A stretch of 64,000 nt of DNA from Desmodesmus armatus (taxonomy: Eukaryota; Chlorophyta; Chlorophyceae; Sphaeropleales; Scenedesmaceae), in assembly GCA_007449985.2 (NCBI GenBank), contig VIIQ02000222.1:62001-126000 (forward strand), in the 5' to 3' direction. Position 1 is the stretch's first letter; each line of letters opens with the position of its first letter. Made by a program: the position numbers and the translations under genes. This document shows, in pieces, positions 35,471 to 52,099 of this stretch. The notes below the pieces were generated by a model, which was given only the letters and a program-made list of their open reading frames with translations, was not told the origin of the DNA and did not search any database.

Positions 35471-37171
35471 TCAGAAGAGCTTCATCTGCAGCGCGATGCC
35501 CGCGCTGCTGCACTGCACAGGCGACAACATCAACACCAGCCCCTCACATGCCACCCAGCTGCCCACCAAAACACTCAACACCACCACAGCCTTTGCCAGG
35601 CGAGTCTCTGGGCACGGCGGCGCATGCTGCAACACCAGCCGCCGCTGCTTTATAAACCCCATCTTGAGGTTTAGCTCTACCAGGTACACCAACAGACACG
35701 GCGCCAAGAGCAAAATGACAACAGCGGCGAATAGGGACAGCAAGATAAGGCCGTTCAAACCCTGGCACTCTGTTGTAGCCACCGCTGCCACATGTGTATG
35801 TGGCTTTGTAAGAGATAGGCCGAGGTAGTACCCGGTAACCTTAGCGTGCTGACACACCTGCTGTGCAAGCTGCAGGTGTGTCCCTGGAAGGTCAGACAAC
35901 AGGCACAACATGACCCGAAGGATTTTCAAGACACCGGCCAGGGTAACCAGCTGAATTGCCAGTACCCAAGGGAAGGGCAGCACGTAAGTGGCGTGGTTGG
36001 CCCAGAACAGGGGCACAATGAGCACGCCGTGCAGCAGCAACGACACGCCGCTGTTGGCGTGAGGGGTGGTCGCCAGCCTGTGGACGTTAAGGGCTCTGCT
36101 ATGGGGGCGTCCAATGCTGACACAATGACTGTCATGACCCGGAGGAAGCGGTTGACACACGTGATCTGCAGCAGCAGGAGCCGGAGTCAGGACAACGTCG
36201 GCATGACAAGTTTTGGCAGGCAAGTCAGGTTGAGTCGGGTTCATTGCCGCTGCAGTCAAAGTGTCAGATACCTTTTGCCTGTTGTCGGCCGGTGGCTGGT
36301 ACTCAAACATCCAGCGATTGCTGCTGCACCAGGTGCACACGGCAATGGCGACCTTGCATGTTTGCTGCACTACCCCCATCTGTTCTTGCTTGGACAGCGG
36401 TGGTCTCACCGCTGTTTTTGCTCCTACTGCTGCTGATTTTAAGCTTCCTAAGTTCATGCTTCCAAGCAAAGTCAACCGCAATCCATCGTATCATGAAATC
36501 ATGACTCATGATGGAAGAAGAAAGTATGGTGGGTCTCACCCGAGAGCGGTACCGCTGGTAGGTGTCTCCCTTGAAGTGCATGAACAGCAGCTGCACAACT
36601 GACTGGGTGAGGTACCACACGGCCTGCACCCGTTGGTAGGCAGCCCAGTTTCCAAAAAAAGCCTTGATGATGACAGTACTGAACATGATCGAGTTGAGCA
36701 GGCAGATGTAGTCATAGGATCGCAGCATCCTGCAGCACGCGGTTGTGCGCATGGGTGTCAACGGTCTGATCAGGTCGTGTAGACTCCTACTACAACTCTA
36801 CAAAGTTATTTACAGCATGCCTGGGGGTTCATTCCTGGGGGTGAAGACACACATAACAGCATGCTGCCAGGAAGCAGTCCTGCTGCTGCCCTGACATTGA
36901 GCCGTATGTCTTGCACGTACTTCTCAGAGCACACACACATCACACAAATCACACACCTGACAGCAGAAGGCGACTGCCAGAGCTCAGCTTCTAGGTGCTT
37001 TGGGTGCAACTGCAGCAGCCCGTTGATGCTGACGGTGCCACCGCTGGTGCTGCTGCTGGTGCTGGCGCCTGCTGCCCCAGAATGTGAGGGACCCGTCATT
37101 CTGTTGAACACCCAGCTGGACGTCTCAAGTAAGGAGGCTGGTGGAGGGCTGCTTGATGGTTGTGAAAGCAC
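35471..37171 (-). CDS. Polytopic membrane protein of unknown family, with an apparent -1 frameshift
   Basis: Exons on minus: 37171-36957, 36729-36540, 36364-36272, 36165-35471; phases 2,0,0 agree. The N-terminus is Ser/Gly/Pro-rich (MLSQPSSSPPPASLLETSSW). Exon 2 has a hydrophobic stretch (YICLLNSIMFSTVIIKAFFGNW) and exon 4 several more (LHGVLIVPLFW, FPWVLAIQLVTLAGVL, LFAAVVILLLAPCLLVYLV, AVVVLSVLVGSW). The last exon starts in one frame (ITCVNRFLRVMTVIVSALDAP) and continues naturally only in the next (HSRALNVHRLATTP). The switch falls at a G5/C5 run at 36103-36107, where one extra C would restore a single frame. Either a real frameshift (pseudogene) or a homopolymer assembly error. Intact length would be about 397 residues. 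No homologue recognised. Confidence 0.55.
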
Positions 37172-39425
37172 AGAGACAGCACAGCCACAGACACTGGCAC
37201 TTCCAACAACCGCTGGGGGCTCAAGGAGGTCACATTAGCGCTTAAAAGTCACGTCTTAGCAAAAGAGATGTGTGAACATGCCGGGACATGTCTCGAGGTG
37301 AACACCCACACAGAAGGAGCCCTGCTAAGAAGTGACACGATGATCGGCAGGAGTTGAACTTGCAACGCCCGTTGTGATTCGAACACTGCCTCGAGGATCA
37401 GATCCAAGCCTGGATGACCACCCCGAGACTACCAGAAACAATTCAAAGCAATGAAGGCAAACCGTTTCGTGAGGTCAAAACACGATGACAGGTACACATC
37501 AACGCGGGCGCGTCAATCGCACAAGCACTCATACTAATGGTGTAGTTATTGCTAAGATATATAAGCTAGTCCTATACCTAGCACACTCAGCTCCCTCCGG
37601 TGGGCTCACTCGCGTCACCAGCTGGTGACCACCAGGTGATCGGCCACACACCAGTACTAGTCGCGGTGTCAGGAGGCAAGGCAACCTCTGACAAGGCACT
37701 GTGAGAAACTCCTTGTTGCCGCAAAGCACCAGCTTTAGTTCACTACAAGTTACACTTCGCGGGGTCCCTGGGGGGCTGCCAAGCATAGTCATACATGGAC
37801 ATGTGGCTCATTGCAGCCAGGGACGGTGGCTGGGTTTCCTATGGCATGACCTCTGCCGTGTCTGGGCCCAGTGCAGAGGTTAACACAGGGCCCATGTATC
37901 ATATTCAGTCTGCGCAAGCACTGGATGGCCTTTTGAGGGAGTCGTAACTCTGTGTGATTCTGCCGTATAGCTGCACCTCCACTGCAGAAGCCTGCTTCAG
38001 GCTGTGCAACAAGGCGTGCTTGTGAATGCGAGTTTTTGCAGTGTAAAGGCACACACCAAACAACCGACTCTGCAAAGGCTTGGCATGCACAAGACACTTT
38101 CTTGTCATCGGTGTGCCTTGTGCATGCTCAACAGGTTGCTGCAACTGATGATGTGCATTATTTGGGAAACTAATCCTCCCTGATCCACAGCCATGCATGC
38201 CGCCCAACGTGTCGCAAATCACAACCAGCTAGTGGGCCTCTGTGGTGTCAGCAGTGCAGCACTGGAAAGCTGCTTGAGCTCACAAGTTGCAGCAGGGTCA
38301 AGACAGACTGCCCCATCTGCCCTCGACCTGATCAGGACTTCACAAAGTCTTGTGCAGGGCTACTCAGCCACTTGATGCACCCCGCCCACGATGGCATAGC
38401 AATTCGAATAACCAAACAGCTGCAGGAAATGACTGTGCAGCCGGCACTGCTTTAGGGTTTATTCTCAACCACACAGGCGCAGCCGCAACTGTTGCAGGAC
38501 TCCAAGTCCAAGAAGCGGCAGTGTTTGTGGCACGATCGTGGCATCACAGCAGTAACACCTGCGCAAAACGCACTACTCCGAGTAGTGCAGTGCAGGACGA
38601 TGCCACTGGATGCCTGGCAGGCACTACACCGTGTGCACCAACAATGCCACTGTGGTGAGCTCCGCAGACTCGGAACCAAGGCTAGTGCAGGAGGATTTCA
38701 GAGGACCTGCCAGGCGGCCGCAGGCACCCTTGAGTCAGAGCTGACTCAGGATTTTCCCTGCACAAGCCGCTCTCACAAAATGTGTAGACCACATAACACG
38801 TTCATGGTGGCCACTGCAGCCTCAGGCAGCGCCGAGGCACTGTTGTTGGAAACAAAATGGCAGTGAGAGCACTACCAATTGCAAAGTGCAGCCTCAGGCT
38901 AGTGTAGTACACACAGTGCGGACACCTACCAATTGAGTATTCGAAGCTCTGAATCCTCAAACTACAGCAGCAATGCAACAGCACGCCTGCCCAAGGTATC
39001 CGATGATGCTGGATCAATGCGTAAGAGGCGTGCACTCAAGCGCAAACAAGGCGCTTGCTGGCAGTGCAACTGAAAAACCTTGAAGGCCTTGATACTGCTG
39101 TGTACTGGCTTGAGGAAGTATGAGCATCACAAGATACACAACCACAAGAACTTCTCCCTGAGGAACCCCTTCACAGCACGTGCGGTGCTGTGCACTAGTG
39201 CTTCAAAAGTTGAAGCAAACAAGTCTGCCAGACCTGAGGTCAGCAGCACAATGTATCAAACTGTTAACTTTGTGGCCTTGAAAACGGTGACCTTGAAACG
39301 CCCTCACACTGCCACAACAGAGAACGAAGCACTCTGAGCTGTCAAGCCCACGGCACTGTGCAGCTTGACATCATTGCCATCCTTGGCAAAACAGACATAT
39401 TTTTAGGGTATGCTAAAGCTTGCAG
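37172..39425. other. Interval without a supported gene
   Basis: Several frames of 80-125 codons exist, none with a domain or a splice chain. A tRNA-like patch at about 37338-37430 is listed separately. Confidence 0.35.
37338..37430 (-). other. tRNA-like / SINE-like patch with two B-box-like motifs
   Basis: Read on the minus strand, the segment has an A-box-like TAGTCTCGGGGTGG followed by GTGTTCGAATCAC and then AAGTTCAACTCCTGCC, both resembling RNA polymerase III B boxes (GGTTCRANTCC). A standard cloverleaf with a paired 7-bp acceptor stem could not be drawn, and no oligo-T terminator follows. It may be a degenerate tRNA or a tRNA-derived SINE head. Confidence 0.25.
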
Positions 39426-44287
<4,862 letters not shown>

Positions 44288-44573
44288 AATGTTGGCTGAT
44301 GCAGTTTGCCTGTGGGCGCCTATATGTCATTCAGATCAGTATATATTTGCGCTTTCGCGTTTATGTTTGATATAAAAAGCTACCTTTGCTGTGACATCTG
44401 CGCTCGACGGTTTTCGGCAGGTCGGCTGCAGTGCACCCGAGGTTCGGAAAAGTGCGACGGCGACCGTTGCAAAACATATGGTCCTATGGTGTTGTTCTAC
44501 TCTTCATGCTGAAAGATACATTGATTACTGCAATCTTGCATGAAACACTGCCGCTCACGAGCATCGGCCGTGC
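44288..44573. promoter_or_regulatory. Shared divergent promoter region (ATP-grasp/SET and MATE)
   Basis: 286 bp separate the left ATP-grasp/SET start codon (minus) from the MATE start codon (plus). It includes TATA-like stretches on the plus strand (AGTATATATTTGC at about 44338, GATATAAAAAGC at about 44370). The short shared region suggests co-regulation, which is inference. Confidence 0.5.
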
Positions 44574-47500
44574 ATGGTGATGAGTACAGCTCATTTGTGG
44601 CTGCAAGAGTGCTGGCTGCTGTCTCGCCTTGCTGGTCCATTGCTGTGCCAGTATGGTAAGTCTGTGTCCATGAACAGCGGTTGTAGACCACGAAGCATGT
44701 ACATCAAGCAGACACGAACCTATGGCTGTCCTTTGTAACACTCAAGCTGGGGTGTTCTGTGCAGTGGTGGATCAGATCTCTTTGATGATCGAGACCAGCT
44801 TTGTGGGCAACCTGCAAGACCCCATGCAACTGTCAAGTCTGGTGCTAGGCAGCTCTGTCGGCCTCGCCTTTGGCTACGACATTATATCAGGGCTGGTGTC
44901 AGCATTTGAGACCATCAGCGCTCAGGCCGCATGAGCAGGTGACTTCCAGGCAGTGCACAGCGCTCTTCGGGTGGCTCTGTGTGCGAGCCTTTCGACCTGT
45001 GTGCCCATCACTCTTGTGTGGATGGCGTCAGGGAGGCTGCTGGTGCTGCTGGGACAAGACGCCGAAGTGGCTGCAGGTGCTGGCATGTGAGTGGTAGGCG
45101 CACCTCTGGAACGCAGTGTGCCGCTGTCATTTGATCAAGCCCCAGCAGCATCATGCATGCTTGAATGAATGAATGAATGATCCGAACAGTTGTGCACTAT
45201 CACTTCTGGCAATGCAGCCTCAAGAGCATTAGCAGTGACTGCTGCGCTGACTAAAAAAAGAAGCTCTGCAGGCGGTTCAAGCATGTAGTACCAACACTGG
45301 CCAGCTCGAATGCAGCTGCAAGGACAACCATTCTTTCTGTTGCCGCTTCAAGCAGGTTGCAGGCCTAGTAGGTTGCAACACCAAGCTTGACAGCTCATGG
45401 TGCTGCCCTGCTCGAACATTCCTGTGCCTGCAATGCATTGCTGCGTTCACAGGTACTTGCAGCTGACCCTCCCGGTGCTGTACCTGCATGCAGTACAGGA
45501 CTGTCTGGACAAGCATTTGCTGTCTCAGGGCATTGTGAACCCCAGTGCTGTTATCGCCCTGGTGCAAGCATTTGTAACCCCTTCTGGTCCTGGCTGTTGG
45601 TTCAGCATCTGGGCTTTGGGCTTAGAGGAGCTGCATATGCAGCTTGTATCAGCATGGTAAGTGCCAGAACGCAGAGGATGAGGGTGGCTATTTCCCACAG
45701 ACTCAGTGAAAGTAGAATGTCACATTGATTGGACGGTCCATCATACACTCCAAATGGCAGGCAGATCGCAACTGGCAGTGCCTAGCCCCAAGGCTTGGCA
45801 AGGTTCCCAGGCTAGTGGTGCCTCCTGGGGAGCAGCACTTCCAGCAGTTGGTGCTGCGGAATTCTGTGTGTTCAGGCTTTACAGCTGTGCCAGTATGATG
45901 GAAAGGGTGCTGTTGGCCCACAGCAAGCGGCAGCTTGCTCCGCTGCCTGCACCACTGCTGATGCTTCATAATGCTGCATGCAGCAGCAGGTGTGCGTCTG
46001 CTCTCAAGCACTGGTGTTTTCTTGCTGCAGTTCACGCGCACATGCCTTACTTTGGGCTACGTGCTGCACACTGTGCGACAAAGGAGACTCAGCAAGCCCT
46101 CCAAGCCCACGCAGCAAGAAAGCAGCAGAGCAGTCTGGCGAGCCCTGCTTGCATTGGCCCCGCCTTCTACAGCAGCGTACTGCATGGAGCAGTGGGCCAC
46201 ACAGGCAGGCTTGAACCACGCCATGGGCCATGGTCACCGTATGGTGTTCATACTGCCAGCCATACGCACAACATGCAACTGCAATACCATGCTGCTACTG
46301 GCAGAGAATTTGAGCCTTCAGTAAAGTTTACTGAACCCTCTGAGAGGATGCAATCAGGGCTGAGGTTCTACGTAGGTTTGAGGGGCACTGCAGTGGCTAA
46401 CACAAAGAACACTCAGGGTGTGCAACGTGCAGCAACTTGTCAGCAGTACATGTCAATCGTCGCCTGTCCCATTGCTTGCTTCCAGGTGTTGATTTTCATG
46501 TCTGGCCTGTTGCCTAATGGGAGGGTGGCGGTAGCAGCAACAGGGCTGTGCAACCAGCTCAGTGCGCTGGTGTGGATGGTGGCATGTGCACTTGGTGCAG
46601 CAGCAACCACGCGCGTCGGGAATCAGGTGGGTTCAACACCTTGCTGGCTGTCTCTGTGAAAGGCTGGTGACTGGCACTCTGCAATCTATCATTGTATCAT
46701 AAAAGCCACATGCCATGTGCCAGATGCATGATGATGCTTCTCAACTGCTGTTTGCTGGCCCTGCACACCATGTGGTTCTGAAATACGGGCTTCACACAAT
46801 GCATCGCATGGATTACCGCCTGTTGGGCAGCAAGCACAGGCCATCATGGCTGAGCCCAGCAGCCATGGTAACTTCACACATATTCACATAGCCAACTTCA
46901 CACATGTTCTTGAGATTCAGCGCCGCTTTACATGTTGAAGAGGGCTGTCATGCAGAGTGACTGCAGACTAAGCCTGCCCAGTCTCTCTGCTGCTGCACTG
47001 TATTGCTGCAGCTCGGACATGGAGACGGGCGTGGTGCAAAGCAAGCGTCAGATGTAGCTTTGACCAGTGCAGTGCTCACGCAAGCAGGTCTTGGCATCGT
47101 TGCTCTACTGCTGGGCAAGCACCTCATTGGTCTCATGACAAAAGACAAGCAAGTACTGGCACTTGCAGCACGGTGCATGCCTATGTTAGCTGTCTGTTTT
47201 GTGGCAGACGGTCAAAACGTGGTTGCCGGGTCCATACTGAAAGGCATGGGCAGACAGTGGTGGGGCCTGTGGTTGACGTTAGGAGGGTGTTGGGGTTTTG
47301 GCGTCCCTCTAGCATGGGCGCTGGCCTTTCCCCTGCACAGGAATGTGCCCGGATTGTGGGGTGGCTTTGCCGGCGCAGCAGGGCTGCAGGCTGGGGTGCA
47401 GTATTACTGTTTGAGGCGGTTGGTGAACTGGAAAAGGGAGCAGGAGCGTGCTGTCGCCCTTGTACGCTCCCTAAGCCATCATGAATCACCCGGGCCTCCT

Positions 47501-47605
47501 GTTGGGCAGCAGGCACAGCACATTATGGCTGAGCCCAACAGTCATGTCCTGCATCATCGTATCCATGAGGCAGCAGAGCATGGTGTCATTGACAAGATGG
47601 TGTAG
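44574..47605 (+). pseudogene. MATE-family multidrug/toxin exporter, disrupted
   Basis: Exons 44574-44655, 44765-45086, 45453-45656, 46031-46204, 46486-46626, 47012-47605. MATE proteins export organic compounds by H+ or Na+ antiport through 12 helices. Recognisable blocks: LLSRLAGPLLCQY at the N-terminus, ETISAQA..AGDFQAVHSALRV, FWSWLLVQHLGFGLRGAAYA, LALAPPSTAAYCMEQWA, FMSGLLPNG, ATTRVGNQLGHGDGRGAKQAS, VVAGSILKGMGRQ and LWGGFAGAAGLQ. Damage: TGA at 44932-44934 in exon 2 where the motif expects Gly (GGA); a one-base loss in exon 3 at the C4 run near 45575; and a GC rather than GT donor at 46205. With the frame bridged the length would be about 505 residues, normal for the family. It may be a recent pseudogene, or partly a product of assembly error. 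Confidence 0.88.
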
Positions 47606-47975
47606 CGATGGCAACTGTTGCCCAATGTGTGTGGTGTAGCAGTGCCGATGGACGGACCACCAGGCCGGCCCCGCAGAGAACACTGCCAAAATAAGTGATT
47701 GATGGTAACACTTTGTTCGCATCTTGAGCACAAACATGGTTTCAAACTGACTTCGACGGTCCAAGGCGAACTCCGGGGTTCCAGTGCCCTTCCGAAGCGG
47801 TGCCGCGCGATTGATGTTGCATCGTTCGCGAGTACTTGACGAAAGACCAGCGTTGTTATACATGTTTATTTTTCTGTGAATTCAAACATTGCGCGACTGA
47901 GGCCTGCACCATCCCGAGACAGCTGGAAAAGCTGGGAGTGTTGCAGATCAGCTCTACAACACTGCTGCCCCACAC
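47606..47975. other. Intergenic region 5' of the right ATP-grasp/SET gene
   Basis: 370 bp containing the MATE 3' UTR and the promoter of the right ATP-grasp/SET copy. No gene or clear motif seen. Confidence 0.35.
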
Positions 47976-50900
47976 ATGGTTGCGACCACCTCAGAGGGGC
48001 GAAAGCTCAGAATCTGTGTGTTGTGGCCGTCATATGAGGGTTCCAACTCTGCCACAAAGGATTTCGACCCGCAGACAGGTAGGTGGCAGCAAGCAGCATG
48101 CTGCGCAGCGCAGCAGCAGCAACACACTTGACAATCATGCAGCTGTCTTGGCCAGCCTATGATGCCTTCACAGTGCAGATGAACGCCTCTATGACGTTGT
48201 CACAGTTCTGCATGTGCAGATCCCTCCGTGTACGACACAGCAGGCAAATATGAGTGGAGCACAATCCCCATCCACAAGGCGCAAGCAGTGCAGCAGATCC
48301 TGGCTTTGTCCCGTCAGGGGTATGATGTATTTCTGAACCTGTGTGATGGAGCAGCTGATGAGGACAGGGCGGGGAAGGAAGTGGTAGAGGCACTGGAGAG
48401 GTCAGTGAGTCTGCGTTGACCATGCTCAAAGGCTTTCACAGCAGAGGCAGCCTTTTGCTGTCTAGAATAGACAGCCGATGCTGTCAGTCCATCATGACAC
48501 TTCCTCCTGGGCTCTTTGCGGCATTGGCTGTGCAGTTTGTCTTGGTGTACTGCTGCAGTATGGCACTGGCATGACGGTCACTTAGAGCAGCTGCACTGCA
48601 GGCAGTGGCTCGTTTGTTCCTGAAGCTCTGGAGAATTCTCCGAATTCTTTGAAGTTCTGGCCCAGCTTGCATGCGCCAGCCTGCCCAATGTGCAGCTGCC
48701 AGCTGCAGTGCTGATAATTAGTCTTATAAGTCTGGAGAGTCTTCCTTGTCAAAACACTCCATGCCACGAATTTTGTCACTGTGCTGCATTGCTGTCAGGT
48801 TTGGGTGTGCCTACACGGGCGCTGATGCCAAGTTTTACGAGCCAACGAAGCTTCTGATGAAGAAGGTTGCTTACTACCACGGGGTCAGCACACCACCTCA
48901 TGCCTTCTTTGGGCTTGATGACTTGCACCCAACAGACGACACAGTGGCGGCACAGCAGTGCGCTGCAGAGGTGGAGGGGCTCAAGTGGCCGCTCATTGTC
49001 AAGCACCACTGCGGCTATGCCAGCATTGGTATGGGGCGGGATTGCAGGGTGGACAATGTGGGGGAGCTGCTGCCACAGGTGCGCTGACACGGTCAGAAGT
49101 CACAGTGACTGACCGTTTGTGCAGCAGATTGCAACGCTTTTGCCAATGATATCATTGGCAATCGATTGCAGTTTGTGAGGCATTCATGCAAGCGCAGAAA
49201 AGTGCTGATAGACACATCGAGTGCCATACCTGGGGCGTTTCAGTAGCCTCAGGACTAGCCTGACACAGGCAGCCTGCCGTCTTTACAGACAGCCACAGAC
49301 AGCCACCAGCCTGACACAGGCAGCCTGCCGTCTTCAGCATGTTGTCTGGAGGTACCCCAGTCCTCAGACAACAGGTCACCATGGGCCACCCAGACCTGGA
49401 GATGTAGAGGGCATCTGAGCATTGGAATTCTACAGCCTTGTGGCAACTTCTGCGGGCTGAGGCCAAGGATGGCATGTCGTGGGCTGATCAGCCTGACATC
49501 AGCCTGATATCATCGCTGGTATCCTGTGCGCACTTGCAGAGAACCAGTAAATTGTTACTACAGCAGGAGGCTGAGGTGGGGCCCCACCCAGCTTCGGAAG
49601 CAGGTATGCAGTTCACTACGCATTCTGCTTGCACTACAGGTGCGCAAGTTCCTTGGTGAGTTTGGTGGTGCGCTGGTTGAGGAGTTCATTGCTGGGGGTG
49701 AGTTCACTGTGCTGGTGGCTGAACACCCACAGGGAGGGAGGGACCACCCGCTGACGGTGTACAACCCGGTGGAGTGCGTCTTTGCAAAAGGAGAGGTGCG
49801 CAGCCTGCAGCCTTTTCAGGGCTGAGTAGTCCATGGTGCTCTTAGCTGAGTCAAAATATGAAGTTGCCTTTCAGTGAGTCCTGTCCTTGAGCCTTCACGT
49901 CCGTAAAACTGGCTGTGCAGTCTCTCAACTTATGTCTCCTTGCTACAACGCCACCTGCACTAACATGAGCGCGACATGACTCTGAGAGCTGATGATTGAG
50001 GTCATACAAGAAGCCTGCTTCAAGTGGTCATGATGACCATTGCAGCTTGCAATGCTGGCTTGCATGCCGTCTTCCACAGCGCTCATGACGTCTCTAACTC
50101 ATCAACACCCTGTTGCATGCGGCATGCAGACCTTCAAGCACTTTGACCTCAAGTGGCGTGATTATGACAGCATCCACTGGAAGCCACTGGACAGCCAGGC
50201 TGAGCCAGAGCTGGATGCTGCTCTGCGGGAAGCAGCAGGCAAGATGTTCACAGCAATGGGGGGTGTCAGCTACGGCCGCAGCGACTTCAGGGTGGATGAG
50301 CAAGGTATGCCTGTCACACATTGTCCCCGGGCAGGGCATCACTAATGCACTGAGTGCATCGCTCAGCTGCAGTCACTGCAGTCTACGGCAATAAACCATC
50401 TGCTCACTAACTGATGTTCACAACAGATACTTATGTATGCTTGTGATCAGCCAATCAAGTTGTAGTTTCATCCATGTGATGCCACAGTCGAATCAGACCA
50501 CTTGCGCACATGCTCCATCTTTGACTGACAACAGTCACCCACTAATCGCAACAAAGTCACCGCCCAGCTGAAGTGATGTGCATGTTGGTTGGGTACAGTC
50601 ATGTACAAGTCATGCCAAAAGAAACTATGTGTTCTCTGCAGGCAAGGTGTACTTCTTGGAGATCAATCCCAACTGTGGTGTGTTCTATCCTCCAGAAGAC
50701 CAGGATGGTGCCAGTGCCGACTTCATCCTGAGCCTTGACCATCAGCATGGCGGCCATGCTGGGTTCATTGACACCATCGTACAGGCAGCACTGCAGCGTG
50801 CTGAGGCACGCAAGGCAGCACACACAGTGCAGGTGGGTACCCGTTACCCAAGGTGACCTTGATCACACCTTGTCATATCCTACCAGTTTTTCAGTAAGGA

Positions 50901-51810
50901 AATGCATTCCCTGCACAGGTAATGCTGGCCACATTTTGATGCGGCATCAAGAGCCTCCAGCATGTACCTGCAACCTGTCACATGTACAAATGGCTGGTCA
51001 TTGTTTTTTTCACTTCCACAGCACAAATGTAAGGCGTGCATTTGAGATGTGGCACTGTTGCAGGATCACCACACTGTGTGAACAGGCAGCCTGCCTGCAG
51101 CGTTTGCAAATTGCTAGCCTAGCAAAGTGCTAGCCTAGCCTGCTAGCAGCACGAACAGCATGCTGCAAAACTCTGTACATTATGTGCCCTGCCATCATAC
51201 CCCCTGCCACCTTCGTTTGACCTGACTGCATGCTGCGCCTGTTGCTTGCTGCATCACGCAGGTCCGCTACAAGCACGGCAGTGGCTATGGGCTGTACGCC
51301 ACTCGCCCCCTAGCAGCCGGTGAGGTGGTGGTGCGGCATGAGGAGCAGCCACATGTGCTGGTAACTCTAGACCATGTCAAGCGCACCTGGCCGCCTAGCA
51401 GTGATGCTGCGCGTTGGTTCGACGCCCATGCCTGGCCTGTGAGTGACAGCGTGTGGGTGACATGGAGTGCTGACCCAGAGGAGTGGCTGCCTGTCAACCA
51501 CAGCTGTGAGCCTAACTGCTGGCTGCAGGGCCTTGACACAATCGCACGCAGGCCCATAGCAGCAGGGGAGCAGATCACCATGGAGTATGCAACATTCTGC
51601 GGGCCTAACATGACCCCCTTTGACTGCACCTGTGGCTCAGCAGCTTGCAGGGGGCGTGTGTCTGGCTGCGACCACCTTGCACCATGGCTGGAGCGATATG
51701 GCGAGCATGTCAGTGGGTATGTGGCAGCAGCCCGTCGCAAAGCAGCTGCACTGGCAGCACCAGCACGTGCTGATTCAGCCAAATCAGCCGCAAGCATGCA
51801 GATAATTTGA
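47976..51810 (+). CDS. ATP-grasp (D-Ala-D-Ala ligase-like) / SET-domain fusion protein, right copy
   Basis: Exons 47976-48078, 48220-48400, 48799-49078, 49640-49795, 50130-50304, 50642-50832, 51262-51810 (103,181,280,156,175,191,549 nt) are all in phase; 544 residues. Same architecture as the left copy and about 85-90% identical by eye outside exon 1. ATP-grasp blocks: KLRICVLWPSYEGSNSATKD, TKLLMKKVAYYHGVSTPPHAF, WPLIVKHHCGYASIGMGRD, LVEEFIAGGEFTVLVAEH and YFLEINPNCGVFYPPE, the last with the canonical Glu and Asn metal/ATP ligands. SET blocks: GSGYGLYATRPLAAGE, NHSCEPNCWLQG, ITMEYATF and CTCGSAACRGR (post-SET Cys cluster). It looks fully intact, so this copy is the better candidate for an active enzyme. 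No transit or signal peptide is obvious, suggesting a cytosolic or nuclear location. TGTAA is at 52070. Confidence 0.9.
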
Positions 51811-52069
51811 CCACAAGCCTATGCTTGGCGCCGCTGTGGTGCCTGTTTGAGTTGAGCTTGAGCCACCCTGGGTCGCATTCTTTCATTCGCCCCATTGGTG
51901 ATGTTGACATTCATTTGTGTGGTGACCGTTGGGGGGTGATGCAGGTGCAGCTTGTCAGTAGCTGGTGCAGCGGAACTACATATTCAACGAGACTGTTTAT
52001 TGAGTGAGGTCACCCTGAAAATTACAAAACTTCAGGTGCTAACTCAGAGTTCCAGAGAGTTACATGTAT

Positions 52070-52074
52070 TGTAA
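52070..52074 (+). promoter_or_regulatory. TGTAA polyadenylation motif
   Basis: TGTAA 260 bases after the stop of the right ATP-grasp/SET gene and 26 bases before the transposon. Confidence 0.5.
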
Positions 52075-52099
52075 ATGTACAGTGCTGCTGCGACAGATG

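Noticed and set aside
37905..39337. Frames of 85-124 codons on both strands between the membrane protein and the ATP-grasp/SET gene
   Set aside because: No hallmark motifs, no consistent exon phases; probably chance frames.
44932..44934. Reading the MATE TGA as selenocysteine or as a reassigned codon
   Set aside because: The aligned family residue is Gly, not Cys, and TGA is the normal stop in HISB, OTU1, prefoldin 4, LRR and other genes here, so neither recoding nor a variant code is supported.
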